NCBI RefSeq assembly: GCF_020882245.1
Contig: NC_083599.1
Span: 68,617,745-68,681,744, forward strand
DNA length: 64,000 nucleotides
Source of the DNA: Rhopalosiphum padi
Lineage: Eukaryota; Arthropoda; Insecta; Hemiptera; Aphididae
Direction: 5' to 3'
Shown here: positions 1 to 13,160 of the stretch, one piece after another
Numbering within the stretch: position 1 is the stretch's first letter
Layout of the letters: each line of letters opens with the position of its first letter
Program-made: the position numbers and the translations under genes
Notes under the pieces: generated by a model
What the model was told of the DNA's origin: nothing
Database searches by the model: none
What the model saw: the letters and a program-made list of their open reading frames with translations, nothing else

Positions 1-890
1 ACATCTGTTTTAATATTTTTTTATTTCAAATTGTTTACGATTTCTGATGAAAATAATATCCTTAAACATATAACGTTAAACAGCCAACGTGCCACTAAAA
101 TGAAAATACGCATATCTCTATAGCAGCTATATTCAATACAATAACGTTGCGTTACGTTGTTTCAGTTATAATTTGGCACTGCATATTAAATTATTCGTAT
201 ACATTTAAATAAGATAATTGGATTTAAAAATGAACAAAATAACTTAAATTATACAATTCTTTATAAATATATGTTGATTATGTGTTGACAATGTGAAATA
301 CTTTAAAAATAGGTAAATTCGGTCAGTTCGGGACTGTTTTCTAAACATATTACTATACTAAAAACAAAAATGTTTTATTAATGTTTAATTTATGTATATT
401 ATATTATTATATGTATGTAGGACTTATAAAAATTAGTAATAGTTTGATTGATCAATTGATTCACTTGTTCTTTTTTTGTTTTCATTCTTCTTCTATGTAT
501 TATTTTAAATAATATAGTAATTATTAAATCTTTTTATTATATTCATTATTATCATATAATATAACTATCTGAAGATCTCACACGCTCACTCAATACAAGC
601 ATTATAATAAATAAGGTGTGAATATATAATTTTAATCTAATTAATATATTTAACTTTTTTTTTGTTGCAATTAATAAATAAATACAAATATACGAATAGA
701 TTGTATACCTATATACGCGTACCTATTCTCCGTTTATTTTCTAAGCAAAATATATAAGTGTGTGTATAATAATTTATTAATTCATAAATTGTCATAACGC
801 GTAATAAATTTCGTCTTTTTTTTAAGTAAACAACATCAAGATTAAATTTGCATAATATAATATAATAATATTATGATAACGCAAAACCTA
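1..890. other. AT-rich non-coding stretch
   Basis: Runs of A, T and TAATAT words dominate. No open frame shows a domain or a coding-like composition. I see no RNA gene, element end or promoter that I can support here. Confidence 0.6.
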
Positions 891-1460
891 TAATCGTTCA
901 GTCACCGCACTTCCTACGCGCCCGGACGTCGCAGATATCTATTTCTTATTGTTTGATTTTTTTACTTCCTGTTATGTGTGTGTATACCTATATTATATGC
1001 ACGTAACACGCGTATGACGGCCAATAATAAGTAAAAAAACTACGATAATATATGGCGTATGAAGTATTATTATTTGAGCGTATGAAAATCGTTGTAAGCA
1101 TACCATAGATACCATTCCGTTTTATCGCGGACAATACCACAGTAGGTAGTATAGGTGTGCTTTGTCTCACAATAGAAATAATGTACGTAGAATGTATGGA
1201 AAACCAGTCGGTTTAGCGCAGCCACACCACGCCTTTAGTGCCCCACCACTCGTCGACGGAGGCGGTTTGAACGCGAAACCAGTCGTTGTCTGCGGTCGTG
1301 ATACGTCAGTAGTAATGATCAAACCGTATAGGATGCAACATGGCGTTATTCCGTAGATCAATCGCACGGAGGGAACGGAAGGACGCCGCGGTAGCGGTTT
1401 CAGAGCAAATGCATCAATAATACGCAACTATATAGTAGGCGAAACGTCACTTGTCTTTCG
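891..1460. other. CpG-richer island, possibly regulatory
   Basis: G+C and CpG density rise sharply against the surroundings, with clusters such as ACGCGCCCGGACGTCG near 915 and CGTCGACGGAGG near 1252. Two short overlapping open frames on opposite strands (about 1162-1427) arise from the lower stop-codon density; neither resembles a known protein. A promoter, enhancer or untranslated exon are all possible. No splice donor or TATA box is clear enough to choose between them. Confidence 0.3.
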
Positions 1461-4400
1461 GCGCGACACAGATTATTATTATTGTGTAGGTATAAGATGC
1501 GGGGGAGATATACTGTATAGTACTATAGTGTTGTAATATTATTACGATAATATAATATTAATAAATTGGTGGGCTAAGTGGCAGATTTAAGAGGGTGTCT
1601 GAGCGACCTGCCGGCTGCCACCCTCGTCGACTTAACGCCTGTAGGTTAATAGGGTGAACGTATAACTTCCCGCACATAATTAAACAGTACGTTAAAATCG
1701 CACCCGTACACAAGTTCCCGCGCGGATAAAATGTATATTATAACCATTATAATAATATTATATTTCTCGTAGTAAGTCCTACACGAATATAGGAAACTTG
1801 AAGTATATTATTTAGTACCGACGTCAAAAAATATAGCCCACCAAGAAAATGACAAAATGTCGTTATAATAAGTAAGATAAATGTTCTTCCTACTTTATTC
1901 AAACTTAGGACTGACAACTTAAACGTAGTTGGCGTGGTTAATATTTTTGTTTTTTTGTTTTTGTGTTGCATACAAACGTCACATCTCCAATTTTTAACAA
2001 TCATTATAGTGTACTGAATTCAAATAAATGGATTTACCATACTATAGGTATTTCATGACATTTATTTTTTTATTATTTAAGCATATAAAATCATTTTTCT
2101 TTCAACCAAATTTTACCTCTTATAAATGTTTAAAAAAATTGATTTCCAAATATTTCTTAAATATGATAATTATGTTCTAATTTAACACATTAATCCAATT
2201 TTAATAATTTATCTAATTAAACAATAGTAACTTGTGCAATAATAGATTTATGTTTTAACGGTGAACATTTTAATTGTATACTAATGTAATTATACCTACC
2301 TGTTATGTTTTTCACTAATATGTATGCACAATTATTATTCAATATTATTAATATACATACATTTATACTAGTCAAGTTATATTATATATTATTATGTTTG
2401 AAATCATCACAAATGTATTTATTTAGTACATTGTTCTTAACTTATTCTTGATTAATTGCATTCAACATTGTTGTCAAGACACTGACGATATTGCGGTAAT
2501 AAATCAGTAGAACTAGCTATAAACTATATATATTTAAAATTTGAAATTAATTTATCAAACAAAGAGTTGATTAATATATTATACAAACATATTGTAATAA
2601 CTGCTATAATATTCTTTTTTGTTATTAAAAAAATGGGTATTTTCTCTTTTTAAGCTCAAAAAAATATTTTGGAATTTCCAGTGATACTACGGGTTGAATA
2701 TATATATTTTAATTTTTAATTTCTCAGATAAGGACATTTTGAAATAAAATCGTGTATCGTATTCATATCATACTATGATATACCATATAAAATCTATTCA
2801 TTTAATTTCACGACAATGGTTCATATTATTTAATTTTGTTATTTTTAACCTTGATAATTAAGTAGAACTTACATTTAAAAATAGACATATATGTCGTAAA
2901 ATTTGTATTGAGTAGTTTAAATTTATCATCATCTAAAGCGCAGTAAAATTATTATTGATGGTTTTTTTGTTTTATACAGAAAACCTTCTGTTTTTGTAAT
3001 AAATAGTTTATTAGGTAGTGAAATGTGCACGTTCATAAATAATCATAATCATAAGATATCTACGACGTTTACAAATGAGACACTTTAAAAATTAAATAAA
3101 TTATATAATTATTTTATGATAGAATACTGAATATCAAAACAAATTTATATCACTTTTTTTTACATTATATTTTAATACTTAGCATTTACACTATTATAGT
3201 ACCAAAACGTCACATTTTTAGCCATATTACTACAACTCTGACAACAATTTAATAATATATGTCATATGAATATTACATATCAACACGAAAATATACAAAA
3301 TATAAAAATATAAATATTATCTTACCTATAAGTTTTTCAAAATATTAAAATCACTTGGTTTATGTCGATGAAATTTCTCCGCGTCTAAAATAAATGGATG
3401 GTTATACTGATTGACAAGAACACTCTCTATACTGACTTTTTATTAAACAATAGTATATATTAACAAAATATATCATTAACCAATATTATTACATGCAAAT
3501 AGCTAGGCTAGCCTATGGATACAGTGTAGTGCAATTCAGCGGAGAATTAATTTCTTGACGTGGTGGTCGATTTGTTATTTCTGATTACTAAGTCATGTTA
3601 CTATATGTTAGGTAGCTACATATATTTTGTCAAACTTGTAAGTCTCGGAAAGTTGCCAGCTGGCGAGACAATATTATGTGGGTAATATGACTAACGAATT
3701 AAAGACCGGTTCCAACGAATTATTCAGAAACCTATGATTGAAAAGATCCGACCAAAACCCTCATCCCCGGTATAGTTATATAGTCAAGTGATTGGGCTGG
3801 GTATGTCCCCTGTAATTTTTCACAACATCAAAGGAAAGTGTATATATATATATCATACATCCATAATACGTATATCGCGTATCGTGTGTATTGTATACGT
3901 ATACCTATAATCTACATAGGTATAACATAATATTATGTTTAATACAACTGGATAAATATAACCGCGACATGACTTCAGTGTAAGTCGGTAAAATGGTATA
4001 CCGTTTTAATCAGAGGACCGTTTTTTAAATTTGTGGTGATAATCAAAATACATAAATTAATTTGATTTTACATATTACTATTTTGATCTAATCAATGACA
4101 AAATTGACAATATGGACCTCTTTGATAAGAAAAATCATCCATTTTCCTAGTATAGGTATAATATGGTAGCAACACTAACCACTGCAGTCCACATATTTAA
4201 CTGTACGACTGTAGTAAATTCCCTCACGAAACTATATCGCACTGTACTTCGCTGTGCTATTATTATAGATTTTATTACTGACGGCTGTATAACTATATAA
4301 TTTTTAAAAGTATATTTTATGTTTTTATTAATTTTTTAATACCATCAAACAATTACGAACCCGATAATATACTATGTTACTAAGATGACCAGACGAGCGA

Positions 4401-5159
4401 CATCGAATAAAATTAAAAAATAATTTTCCGGGATAAGAAGGTAAGCCTATGTTTGGCCCTGCAGTTGACACTTCAGACATCATCTGAACCGAGTAGAGTA
4501 TAATATTATACTATTCATATAAGACGATTCAACTAATAACATTAGAGGCAACGTTGAAATTCTAAAATTCAATAGGGGCAATGCAAAAAGACAAATATAG
4601 AACAAGAACTACGTAGACAGGTAAACGATAAATAATTGTATTACTTTGTTGTCTTGAAAACCGCGAAAACTTAGGTATTTACTTACTACTTACATCAATA
4701 TACCAATGGCTAATATATATATATAAAGGTATTATCACCAACATTTAACTATACAACTATATATAAGTTAAGGCAATTCTATGAAATTAGTACCGTCCGT
4801 TACGAGGAAAAATGTAAAGAAATACAAGCCATATAAAATGAGTTTGATTTATTATATTTTATTGTAAAAAAAACTCGTTCACAACTATTGGAGCAAATCT
4901 CCAGAGAGTTTGTTTACAATAACAACAACGAACCTCCAGAAATCGTTTTATCACGAAAAGTGTCGCTTCTATATATTATTTTATGGCTATACTGTTGTAT
5001 TGTGCCGGTTCCTTAAATGCGACTGATTTCAAAGTGTATAAAATTGTCAAATCCAGTGACCTTTATCGATCAACAAATGGACATCTGAATTGCTGCAGTC
5101 TGTAGACGGGCTAAACACAAATAAATCCTATATAAATAGTTATATGTTATATTATATTT
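1461..5159. other. AT-rich non-coding stretch
   Basis: No supported gene. A pair of 11-bp inverted copies of TTGGTGGGCTA lies at 1566-1576 and 1834-1844, with no target duplication found around them. The stretch at about 4850-5020 has a roughly 60-codon open frame without a start or recognisable domain, which I do not call. Confidence 0.55.
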
Positions 5160-5293
5160 CTTACTTTATTCTTGAGTGCCCTCCCCTTGCATTTTAAACT
5201 AAATTATATTTCTTACACCTTATAAATTGAATTTTAATGATTTTAAATTGACTATGCCATTGCCCCCCCTGATTTTAATTCTAGCTACGCCCA
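5160..5293 (-). mobile_element. hAT-like MITE fragment
   Basis: The segment ends CTAGCTACGCCCATG. Read on the minus strand this is CATGGGCGTAGCTAG, followed by a G-rich run and an AT-rich body. That is the usual end structure of CAGTGGCGTAGC-type short non-autonomous elements, and it matches the right end of the better copy at 11934-12093 in its sequence order. The opposite end is not convincing, so the left boundary is approximate. Confidence 0.4.
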
Positions 5294-7358
5294 TGATAAA
5301 ACCTGTCACGAATATTGACTAAATATGTGTAAACGATGTTATTAGAAAGTTTTGAATTATTTCGCATAATATTGCTCATCAATTCATCATTTTCGTTGGA
5401 AGGATGAAATTGGAAAAAATTATGTGTATGGAAAAACCAAAACATTTTTGCTCAAGTTATAATATATTATTATTATTGTTTTGTTGTTAATGGTTGATAG
5501 ATAGCGTATATGACAGTAAAACATTACGATATATAGTGAGGAATATATTAAATAATGTTATAATGTTAAACCAGAAACTTACTTTATTATTATAATAATA
5601 AATATAATATGTTACTATTCTATGTTTTTCTATTATGAAGAATATAATATTAAATGCAAAATAAACGTGTGTGTACGCTATTACGATTTGGATTAATCGA
5701 GTAATAATAATAATAATAATAATAAGAAAAAAAAACGTTTTCTTTTACGAACGTTTTCCTTTGCAGTAGGGTAAGTGGCTGTACTTGATTTCGCGTATCA
5801 ACACACCGCCGCACATGATAGTATTATAATAAAAAATATATAATTTAACTTTTTAATCATAAAACTTCGAATTGAAAATTTAAGTTGTTGATGCAATTTT
5901 TTGAAAATCCATTCCACATTATTTATTTATTTATTTGCAGAAATAAATAATCAATACAATTAACAACCTGATATTTTGATCATAGTTTCGGAACGAAAGA
6001 AAATTTATTATATTTCATTCTCTGTTAAAATTAACATCAGTTATTAATATAAAATTTATTAGTATTGTTATGTTAAAACTAGTAAAATTATAAAATGTAA
6101 TCAAGTAAAATACCATTTTTAATTTAATTAGTTATATAAATATTAAAATTAATTATTACCTACACATTACAGTGTCAAGTTAAGAAATATATATTATGCG
6201 TATAATAATAATGATAAATTATACTAAAATTAATCATGATTTATTTAATATTTTAACTTCTAAGAAAGAAACCAACTGTTATATAATCTGTCTAACATTA
6301 ACCATGTTTTATATTTCAGCCACTTAACTATATTGATGGTTATATGGACTTGTAAGTTATCTAGTAATTTTATTTCTAATAATTAATTAAAGTAGAGCGA
6401 TTTTAAAAACTGAAATTCAGTTTACGCGTGAAAGTTTAAAGTTTCAGAATATATTGCAACGACCTACATAATTATGTTTGCCACATATGTATACTAAAAA
6501 CAAAATAAAGATGTGAGAAACAACAACTAACAGAATAATTAATATTATATAGTCATTAATTTTGTGTCTACAAGCTGTCTAATTTTACGTTACAATGAAT
6601 ACCAATTTACAAGTGTCCACGTGTCTTGAGATGGAATTTAATATTATGTATAAATTATAATATCAAATATTATATTCAGTTGTATAGTACACGACAAATA
6701 TAGACAATTGTATGTACTATATTATTAGACGTACTTACGTCGAAATGACTTAATGTCAAAATAAAATAAATGCTCCAAAACGTCGTAGAAGTCTATATTT
6801 TTTTTTAATAATATTGCAATAGTTATTTATTTGTCGCATCACTTTGAAATACAATTTTCGGTAAAATATCTTAAAAACTAATGGTGTTTTTTTTGTTCGG
6901 TTGAAAACGACTTTTGATATATGCAATATAATGTTTATTTAGTCGTGCGAATAAGTAGCTCGAATTATTGTTTTCGCATATCAGACGAAATAATATCAAA
7001 CGTTTCCTGATATACGCGCAATACGCGTAGGTATAATAACCAGCCGACGGTCGGGTCGGGTATGGCAGTCGTGGACACGATTTTAAGGGTCTTTATTAGA
7101 GATTACATCGTATATTATATTATACATATAACTAAAACCTATCATACATTCATATACGTAAAAACAGATTACAAAACAGACGTTTACCCTGTTGCATATT
7201 AATCAACCGTATTTGAATCTACCCGTCTGTTAAATTTCCACTAGTCATACACATTAGTATTCTCTACCTCTTTAAAGCGTCTTAAATCCGGAACTCGTTT
7301 AATGCCAACAACTGACAATTATACAACTAGAATGATTAATGTTTACATAATGCATACC

Positions 7359-7451
7359 ATATATATATATATACATACACACACACACCGGTCTCCCGAG
7401 GCGCTGCGCCGGAGGAGATAAATATACACTATATATATATATATATATATA
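7359..7451. repeat. Compound microsatellite with a GC-rich hairpin inside
   Basis: An (AT)n tract runs into (AC)n up to about 7388. A 30-base GC-rich segment follows, and then a (TA)11 tract at 7430-7451. The GC-rich segment contains GGCGC-T-GCGCC (7400-7410), flanked by CTCC and GGAG in mirrored position, so it can fold into an interrupted hairpin. It stands out against the AT-rich background. Confidence 0.6.
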
Positions 7452-9125
7452 GATAATGCCTTTGAATATTGTAATATTGCATCCGATAAAATGTATAATC
7501 AATGTAATACGACGAGAGGGATAATCGTTTTGTTTTAATCACTTAAAACGGTATCGAGTGGGTAATAATAATATACTATATTATTATATATTGTATCGTA
7601 ATAATAATTCGATAAAAATAGATCATGATAATATTTTAAACGCTTTCTCAGTGGATTCGGCGAAATGAGCACGTGAACGACTGCTACCACAATACGCTGT
7701 CCATAATAGTAATATTATATCGGTGCCAATTTTCAAGCACGGAAGTACGTGTAGTGTTAGTACGTTTTTATTTTTTATAGGGTACCCGTGACGTCAACGA
7801 TTTTCGGCGATGTTTTTAGTAACTATGGTTTTTATAGTTTTTATTTTTTTTCTATTTTATTATTATAAACGTTAACCCGACTGCTTAAAGCCCGTGATTT
7901 ATTTATATAAATATATATTATGAACAAATCTTAACCGAAAATGTTTTTCTAAATTCATCGTTCGTATGATAATGATCTTAAAAATAAAAAATATATTTTT
8001 ACATATCGCATTGCCACGTATAAAAATAACACGTAAAGCCTCTATGCGAGTATATATATAGTTAGGGCGAGTAATTATACAATAATTGTATATTATTATA
8101 CTATGGGTGTACCTATGGCAGCTATCTAATGGTAATATAATGTACAATATAGTTACGCAATAATACATAAAGTACATTTTCAACTCATCGAGTTACCTAA
8201 ACCATTATACCTATATTTTTTTTATTAAACTGATTATAATTTATGTTAATAAAATGCTTTTCAGGAATATTTTTAATTATTCCCCGAGATAAGACGTATT
8301 TAAATGTAAATATTCGGAGTTTTAACGTTTTATCATGATTTCATGTTTTTTGTTTTTTTTTTTCTATCATTTAGGTATTCATTTTTTTTATTCAATTATG
8401 TTTTTAAAACATATTTTCATACATAATTGTTCACCTTTAAAAAATAATATATTGAAATGCAAATATTATATAAATTTACATTTTTATGGTTGATAATAGT
8501 TTGCATTATTCAGTTTACATAAATATTATACTTAGATTATATTTATATTTGGTACACACTTTTTTTTCACTACCAGCATAATTTCATTTTTATTTCAATA
8601 AACAATAAACTGAATGAAAAATAAAAAAAAAGACTATCGGTGTTGTCAAAACAATAATATGCCGTTCTATTTAATTTTAAACGTTGTTTCATCATTTTGT
8701 TATTTTCACATGAACAAATTACAGTGTTTATCAAATTGTAATATTATTTTTGGGAGCTAATTAAAAAAATACAGTTTAGATAAACGGTATAAAATATCTT
8801 ATGAATTTTTACGCGCTCATCGTGTCGTACTTTCTATGCTTTTATCAATCAAATTTACGTGACTGTATCTACTAAATTTACCACGGCTTTTATGAGAAAA
8901 TAATGTTAATTCAACAATTACAGCTACTACGGAATATTTTTACGTTCTTTGGTAATAGGTTATACTTAAATTAGGAACATCAGTCATTCAATAAATAAAG
9001 TGATATGTTTAGTAGAAAGCGAAAGCAAAATAAATTTGTTGCACCCATACTTATAAATCTACTTTGTTGTGCATACAATTTTAATTCAAATCAATTACTT
9101 TGAAGTTTTCACCTATTAGTCACCT

Positions 9126-9157
9126 AAAAGTTTTGAAAGTCATTTTTCAAAACTTTT
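9126..9157. repeat. Perfect hairpin, 13-bp arms
   Basis: AAAAGTTTTGAAA (9126-9138) is followed after six bases by its exact reverse complement (9145-9157). No larger element boundary or target duplication was seen around it. It may be a MITE relic or a chance AT-rich palindrome. Confidence 0.55.
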
Positions 9158-9949
9158 AATGAAAAAGTATTATTAAACTAAAAATGTTAATGAATATTTA
9201 TGCATTTATACACATATACATGATATATTATAATATAATTTAGTTTATTCTTTATTCAAACAAATAATTTAGGTATCAATTTTCAGTTTATAAAATATAA
9301 TTTTACACATTTTACTTACCGCCTTTTACTTCAAATAACTCAATTATTGATGATGCGTGTATTGAATATTACAATGATAGGTATTAAATACATTACTTTC
9401 TATTAAAAATATATAGCCAACAACCTGAAAATAACAAATTCTGTTATTAAATCTGAAAAAAGTAATTCAAACGTTAGTTTCCACAAATTATCTTTATTAC
9501 TGTGTGTGAGAAAAGGGAATAATTATAGTTGATTAAAAAAAAAAAAATGCTTTTAAGTATAAGATAATAAACTTAAATAAATATTAAAATTAACTTATAA
9601 ATGATTCTATTTCAATTCAGTTGATTGTTGTTGTGAAATAAGTAATTACAAAATTAGGAATATAGAAAAACTATTTTACATAGGAAATAAAAATCACTCC
9701 TGTTAGTTCCTATAGAGTGAACATTTCAGAGCTTACAAGTATTATTTTTATTTTTTTAGATATCAATAATCTTGCAAAAAAAAGTTATTCAAGTTTGAAA
9801 ATTAAAAACATTAATAATTTTTATTATTATTATTATTTATATCGATAAATATAAAATTATATTGCACGATCTAAATTCTTTCTTTTTACGCTAAAAATTT
9901 GTTATTTTAACTAGAATTAAGAGTTTGAAGTGGATGTTGCATAACAATT

Positions 9950-10710
9950 GAAGACCCCGGTGCAATAACCAAATACGTCCACATTTTTTCAAAAATCATG
10001 TTTTGATATAGAAATAATCAGGAAAAAATTCTCTATCGATCGGTGCAAAAACCGAACGTCCAACGAATAGTATTGAAATAAAAATGATAAAACTGATTTT
10101 TAAATTTCTGTTGGGTGCAATAACCAGGTATGTCCGGACGTATCCGTTGATACAGTATATATCCATTTTTTTTTTCATTGGGCGCAAAAACCAAATACGT
10201 CCGGACGTAACTGGTTATTGCTACCAACACTTCTATTCAAATTTTGCTATTCTATCCATTGCATAATGTTTTTTTGATGTAGTATAAAAATAAAAATATA
10301 TTTTAATGAAATAAAATTAATTTATTATAATATTAATATACTAAAATTAATAACATGTTTATTATATAATAATACATAATAATATTTTATAATAGAGTGC
10401 TTATTGACCACAATAAAATAATTTATTGGCTGTAATAACCAGTTACGTCCAAAATCAAAATTGGACGTAACTGGTTATTGCAATCATTAAAAATATAATT
10501 ATCATAGTTTTTTAGTTTTTTATAAATATTATCATGAGTATAAAATATAAACCATTGGAAATGGGTTTGAGTGATGTATCTTATTCTTACAAAAAAATAA
10601 TAATATTACGTTTTTAATTTTTGGTTAAGTTTTCAATTTTATAGATCGTTTTTTTCATTTCTTTATAATTTTTAAAAATGGACGTATCTGGTTATTGCAC
10701 CGGGGTCTTC
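9950..10710. mobile_element. Unclassified 761-bp element with 31-bp TIRs and an internal motif array
   Basis: The first 31 bases (9950-9980, starting GAAGACCCCGGTGCAATAA) match the reverse complement of the last 31 (10680-10710) at 30 of 31 positions. AATT abuts both ends and could be a 4-bp target duplication, but it is palindromic and so could equally be part of the inverted repeat. The subterminal motif GCAATAACCAgwTACGTCC recurs internally in both orientations: + copies near 9959, 10042, 10114, 10181 and 10428; - copies near 10136 (partial), 10203, 10463 and 10680. Several are head-to-head, giving TACGTCCGGACGTA palindromes. No transposase is encoded; the short open frames here are translations of the repeat. 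By structure this is a non-autonomous DNA element. I could not assign its superfamily. Confidence 0.75.
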
Positions 10711-11933
10711 AATTTATGTACAGTTATCAATATTATTTCAAAAGAACTTCTTAAAAAACTATTCATGATCATAGAGATTCATTATTACTTTAGTTGAACT
10801 GTATTCTATGCAACTAGACTAGTTTTTATATTTTTATTCTCAACATATTATAAAACAAATAACATTTTTTATTTTTAGATTAATTTAATTCTTAAAAAAT
10901 AAAATCAATTTTGCGATTTAATAAAAACATTAAATATTTATAAAAACAATTTTGACCTATATAATTTTCGATATTATTTAATATGATGGCTAAGTTTATA
11001 CTTTTAAGAACGGTTAACCTTAGATTGTATTTTTATTTCTAAGATATAAAATAAAATATTGTAAACACTTTAAATGTATTTTATTTACTCTTTGACGTTT
11101 TCTGAGAATATTATTTCACGTCTATAATACTTTAATAAATAATAATAATAATAATATTCGGTGAACATTTTAAATGTCACAAAGTATTATTTTCAGAATC
11201 GCAATAAAATAACCAAAAATGTATGTGTCGAATAAAAGTGTTTAAGAGTTGTAATTTATTTCAAATTTTACTTATAATATTAAGAACTGTTTTGAAAGTA
11301 CAAAATTTAACCTTCAGTTAAACAATTATATGGAATTTTCGATCTTAAAGTTAATACATGAAACTAAATTTTAGATTATTACTTTTCCCCCTATGTGTGG
11401 TCCACGAACAAAACTAAACACAAATTTAACTATACAATAATCATTTCACTCAAAACAAAAAGCTTGAAATTTAGTATTATTTAATTATCCGATTCTTCAC
11501 GTTTAAACTCGTATCATATAGTTTAATATCGCCATAATTGAAATATATTATGTTTATTGTATAATGTAATGAACTTACAATAATATTAACTTATAATTAT
11601 ACTTACACCAAATACTGCAGTATACTATGAGTTGCTACGAAATTATACTTAAAAATAGTTATCTGCCTATTAATGTAAATATAATTTTGTACATTTCCGT
11701 GCATTTGCTGAACATTCATCGAAAAATACATGCAATACATATGTAAGTAAGCAGTATTGGTATTTACCGATATTTCAACTCGACTTATGTTTGATGTTTA
11801 CAATATTTACTATAATAATTTTATAAAACTAACCAAATTTTTTAATTGCAGTTCGTTTTTGCAAAAGTAGTAAATTTCTGCAGCAAGGAATATTTTTCGT
11901 TGATTATACGTAGGATTACTATATTATCATAGT
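10711..11933. other. AT-rich non-coding stretch
   Basis: I see no gene, RNA or element end, only an (AAT)n tract at about 11137-11156. Confidence 0.55.
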
Positions 11934-12093
11934 CAGTAGCGCAATTGTGGGTTGAAAGGAGGGCACTTGCCCCCTGACAATTTTTTGAAGGATAAAGGTA
12001 TATATTATAACCAGGGCCCAGGGGAGTCAGGGTTTTGATAATAATAAATATATTAAATTGCCTCCCCTTGATTTTTTCCCAGTTACGTCACTG
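11934..12093. mobile_element. hAT-type MITE, about 160 bp
   Basis: The left end CAGTAGCGCAATTGTGGG and the right end CCCAGTTACGTCACTG are imperfect inverted repeats of the CAGTGGCGTAAC type. The flanking octamers are ATCATAGT on the left and ATCATATA on the right, which agree at six of eight positions and fit an old 8-bp target duplication, as expected for hAT. The interior is G-rich near the left end (GGGCCCAGGGG) and has no coding capacity. Confidence 0.65.
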
Positions 12094-12476
12094 ATCATAT
12101 AGTAATCGGAAATCGAAATACTCAGAAACAATTATTAATTTCTTTAGGCTAATTATTTTTTTTTATTGCAACTTGATTTAGTATTTTCATCTGCCAATAA
12201 TACCTGATGATATGCTTGCAATTACTTATATTATACTCTTTTACTACTTGTAACTATTTCATTTTAAGTATATTCACTATGTACGTGATTTAAATGTTGA
12301 AACTATAATTTATCACTGATGATAGATTTTGTTGTATAGGTATTTAATATACAGTTATGATAGTAGATAATAATCATTAATCACATATAAATATAAATAT
12401 AATATTCGTGTTTTAAATATCCGAAATAAAATGTGTAATCCGCTATGGTTGGATTTATTAAATGAAATAATAATAA

Positions 12477-13158
12477 ATGGTTATTTTTTATTCAGTTAAT
12501 CACTTTCGTGGTAATACCGTTATTGTGGTAAACGTTGAAAACATAATAACGGAGAAATTCGGGTTGTCTGTTTGCTAAACGGTGAAGTAAACGTTTGCAA
12601 ACAAAGTAAACGCTATAATCCACCGTTTGATCTGTTTGGTTCTAATAACCAAACCCGCGGTAGATTTTGTTTATACTTTCGCCACCATAATCAGTGGATT
12701 ACTATCGCGGAGTACCAAAGGAATGACTATTTGTGTCTTGTACCACGGGTATACCGCACATTTTGCTATCTACGAATTTCAACTTTAGAAACGTTTTAAA
12801 CGTCGGCGTCCGTTTACGCTATCGAATTTCCTCTGTTTTTCGTGGTGATTTTAGTCAAACAGATTTTATGTTACAACCATTACTGTGAATATTGGTTATC
12901 TTGAAAATATCTCTGCTGTATGGTTTGATCACGGCTTCAACTTCAAAGAGAGCATTTAGTTAGTTTACGTAGTTGACAAACTATTTCCATCAAAAATTAG
13001 ATTCGTCAACCATGACGAATAAACCGATTGAAAAAATAAAAAATTCTATTATTAAGTTAAGGAATTACACAGGCAATTCAACTTTGAATTTAGAGCATAT
13101 AAACATCACATCATCGTATTGTACAAGTGATTCAAAGTGCGTAACTCAGTTTCCATAA
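12477..13158 (+). other. GC-richer block with an unrecognised ORF and AAACG motif cluster
   Basis: Composition is clearly less AT-rich than its neighbours. On + there is a 34-codon frame from ATG at 12477 and an overlapping open frame at about 12572-12799 (near 75 codons, first codon TTG). Neither shows a family I recognise. TAAACG and GTAAACG words are repeated between 12525 and 12620, and GTTTGGTT/AACCAAAC form an 8-bp-arm hairpin at 12634-12654. It could be a decayed coding exon, a regulatory module or a TE remnant. I cannot decide which. Confidence 0.25.
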
Positions 13159-13160
13159 AA

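Larger units (their letters stand above)
5294..9949. other. AT-rich non-coding stretch with microsatellites
   Basis: No supported gene. It holds a (TAA)n tract at 5702-5725, a compound AT/AC microsatellite near 7.36-7.45 kb and a perfect 13-bp-arm hairpin at 9126-9157. Open frames at 7299-7502 and 7899-8183 on the minus strand are low-complexity and look accidental. Confidence 0.5.

Noticed and set aside
1162..1427. Two opposite-strand ORFs near 1.2-1.4 kb
   Set aside because: Both depend on the same low-stop CpG-rich patch; no family resemblance and no splice context.
1566..1844. 11-bp inverted pair TTGGTGGGCTA / TAGCCCACCAA as element ends
   Set aside because: No target duplication and no extension of similarity beyond 11 bases; may be chance.
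4880..5020. Open frame reading LEQISREFVYNNNNEPPE as a possible exon
   Set aside because: No acceptor or donor around it and no recognisable family; tract of AAC repeats explains the Asn run.
9996..10266. Overlapping ORFs inside the 9.95-10.71 kb element
   Set aside because: They translate the repeated motif (repeated VRTYL-type strings in several frames), so they are products of the DNA repeat.
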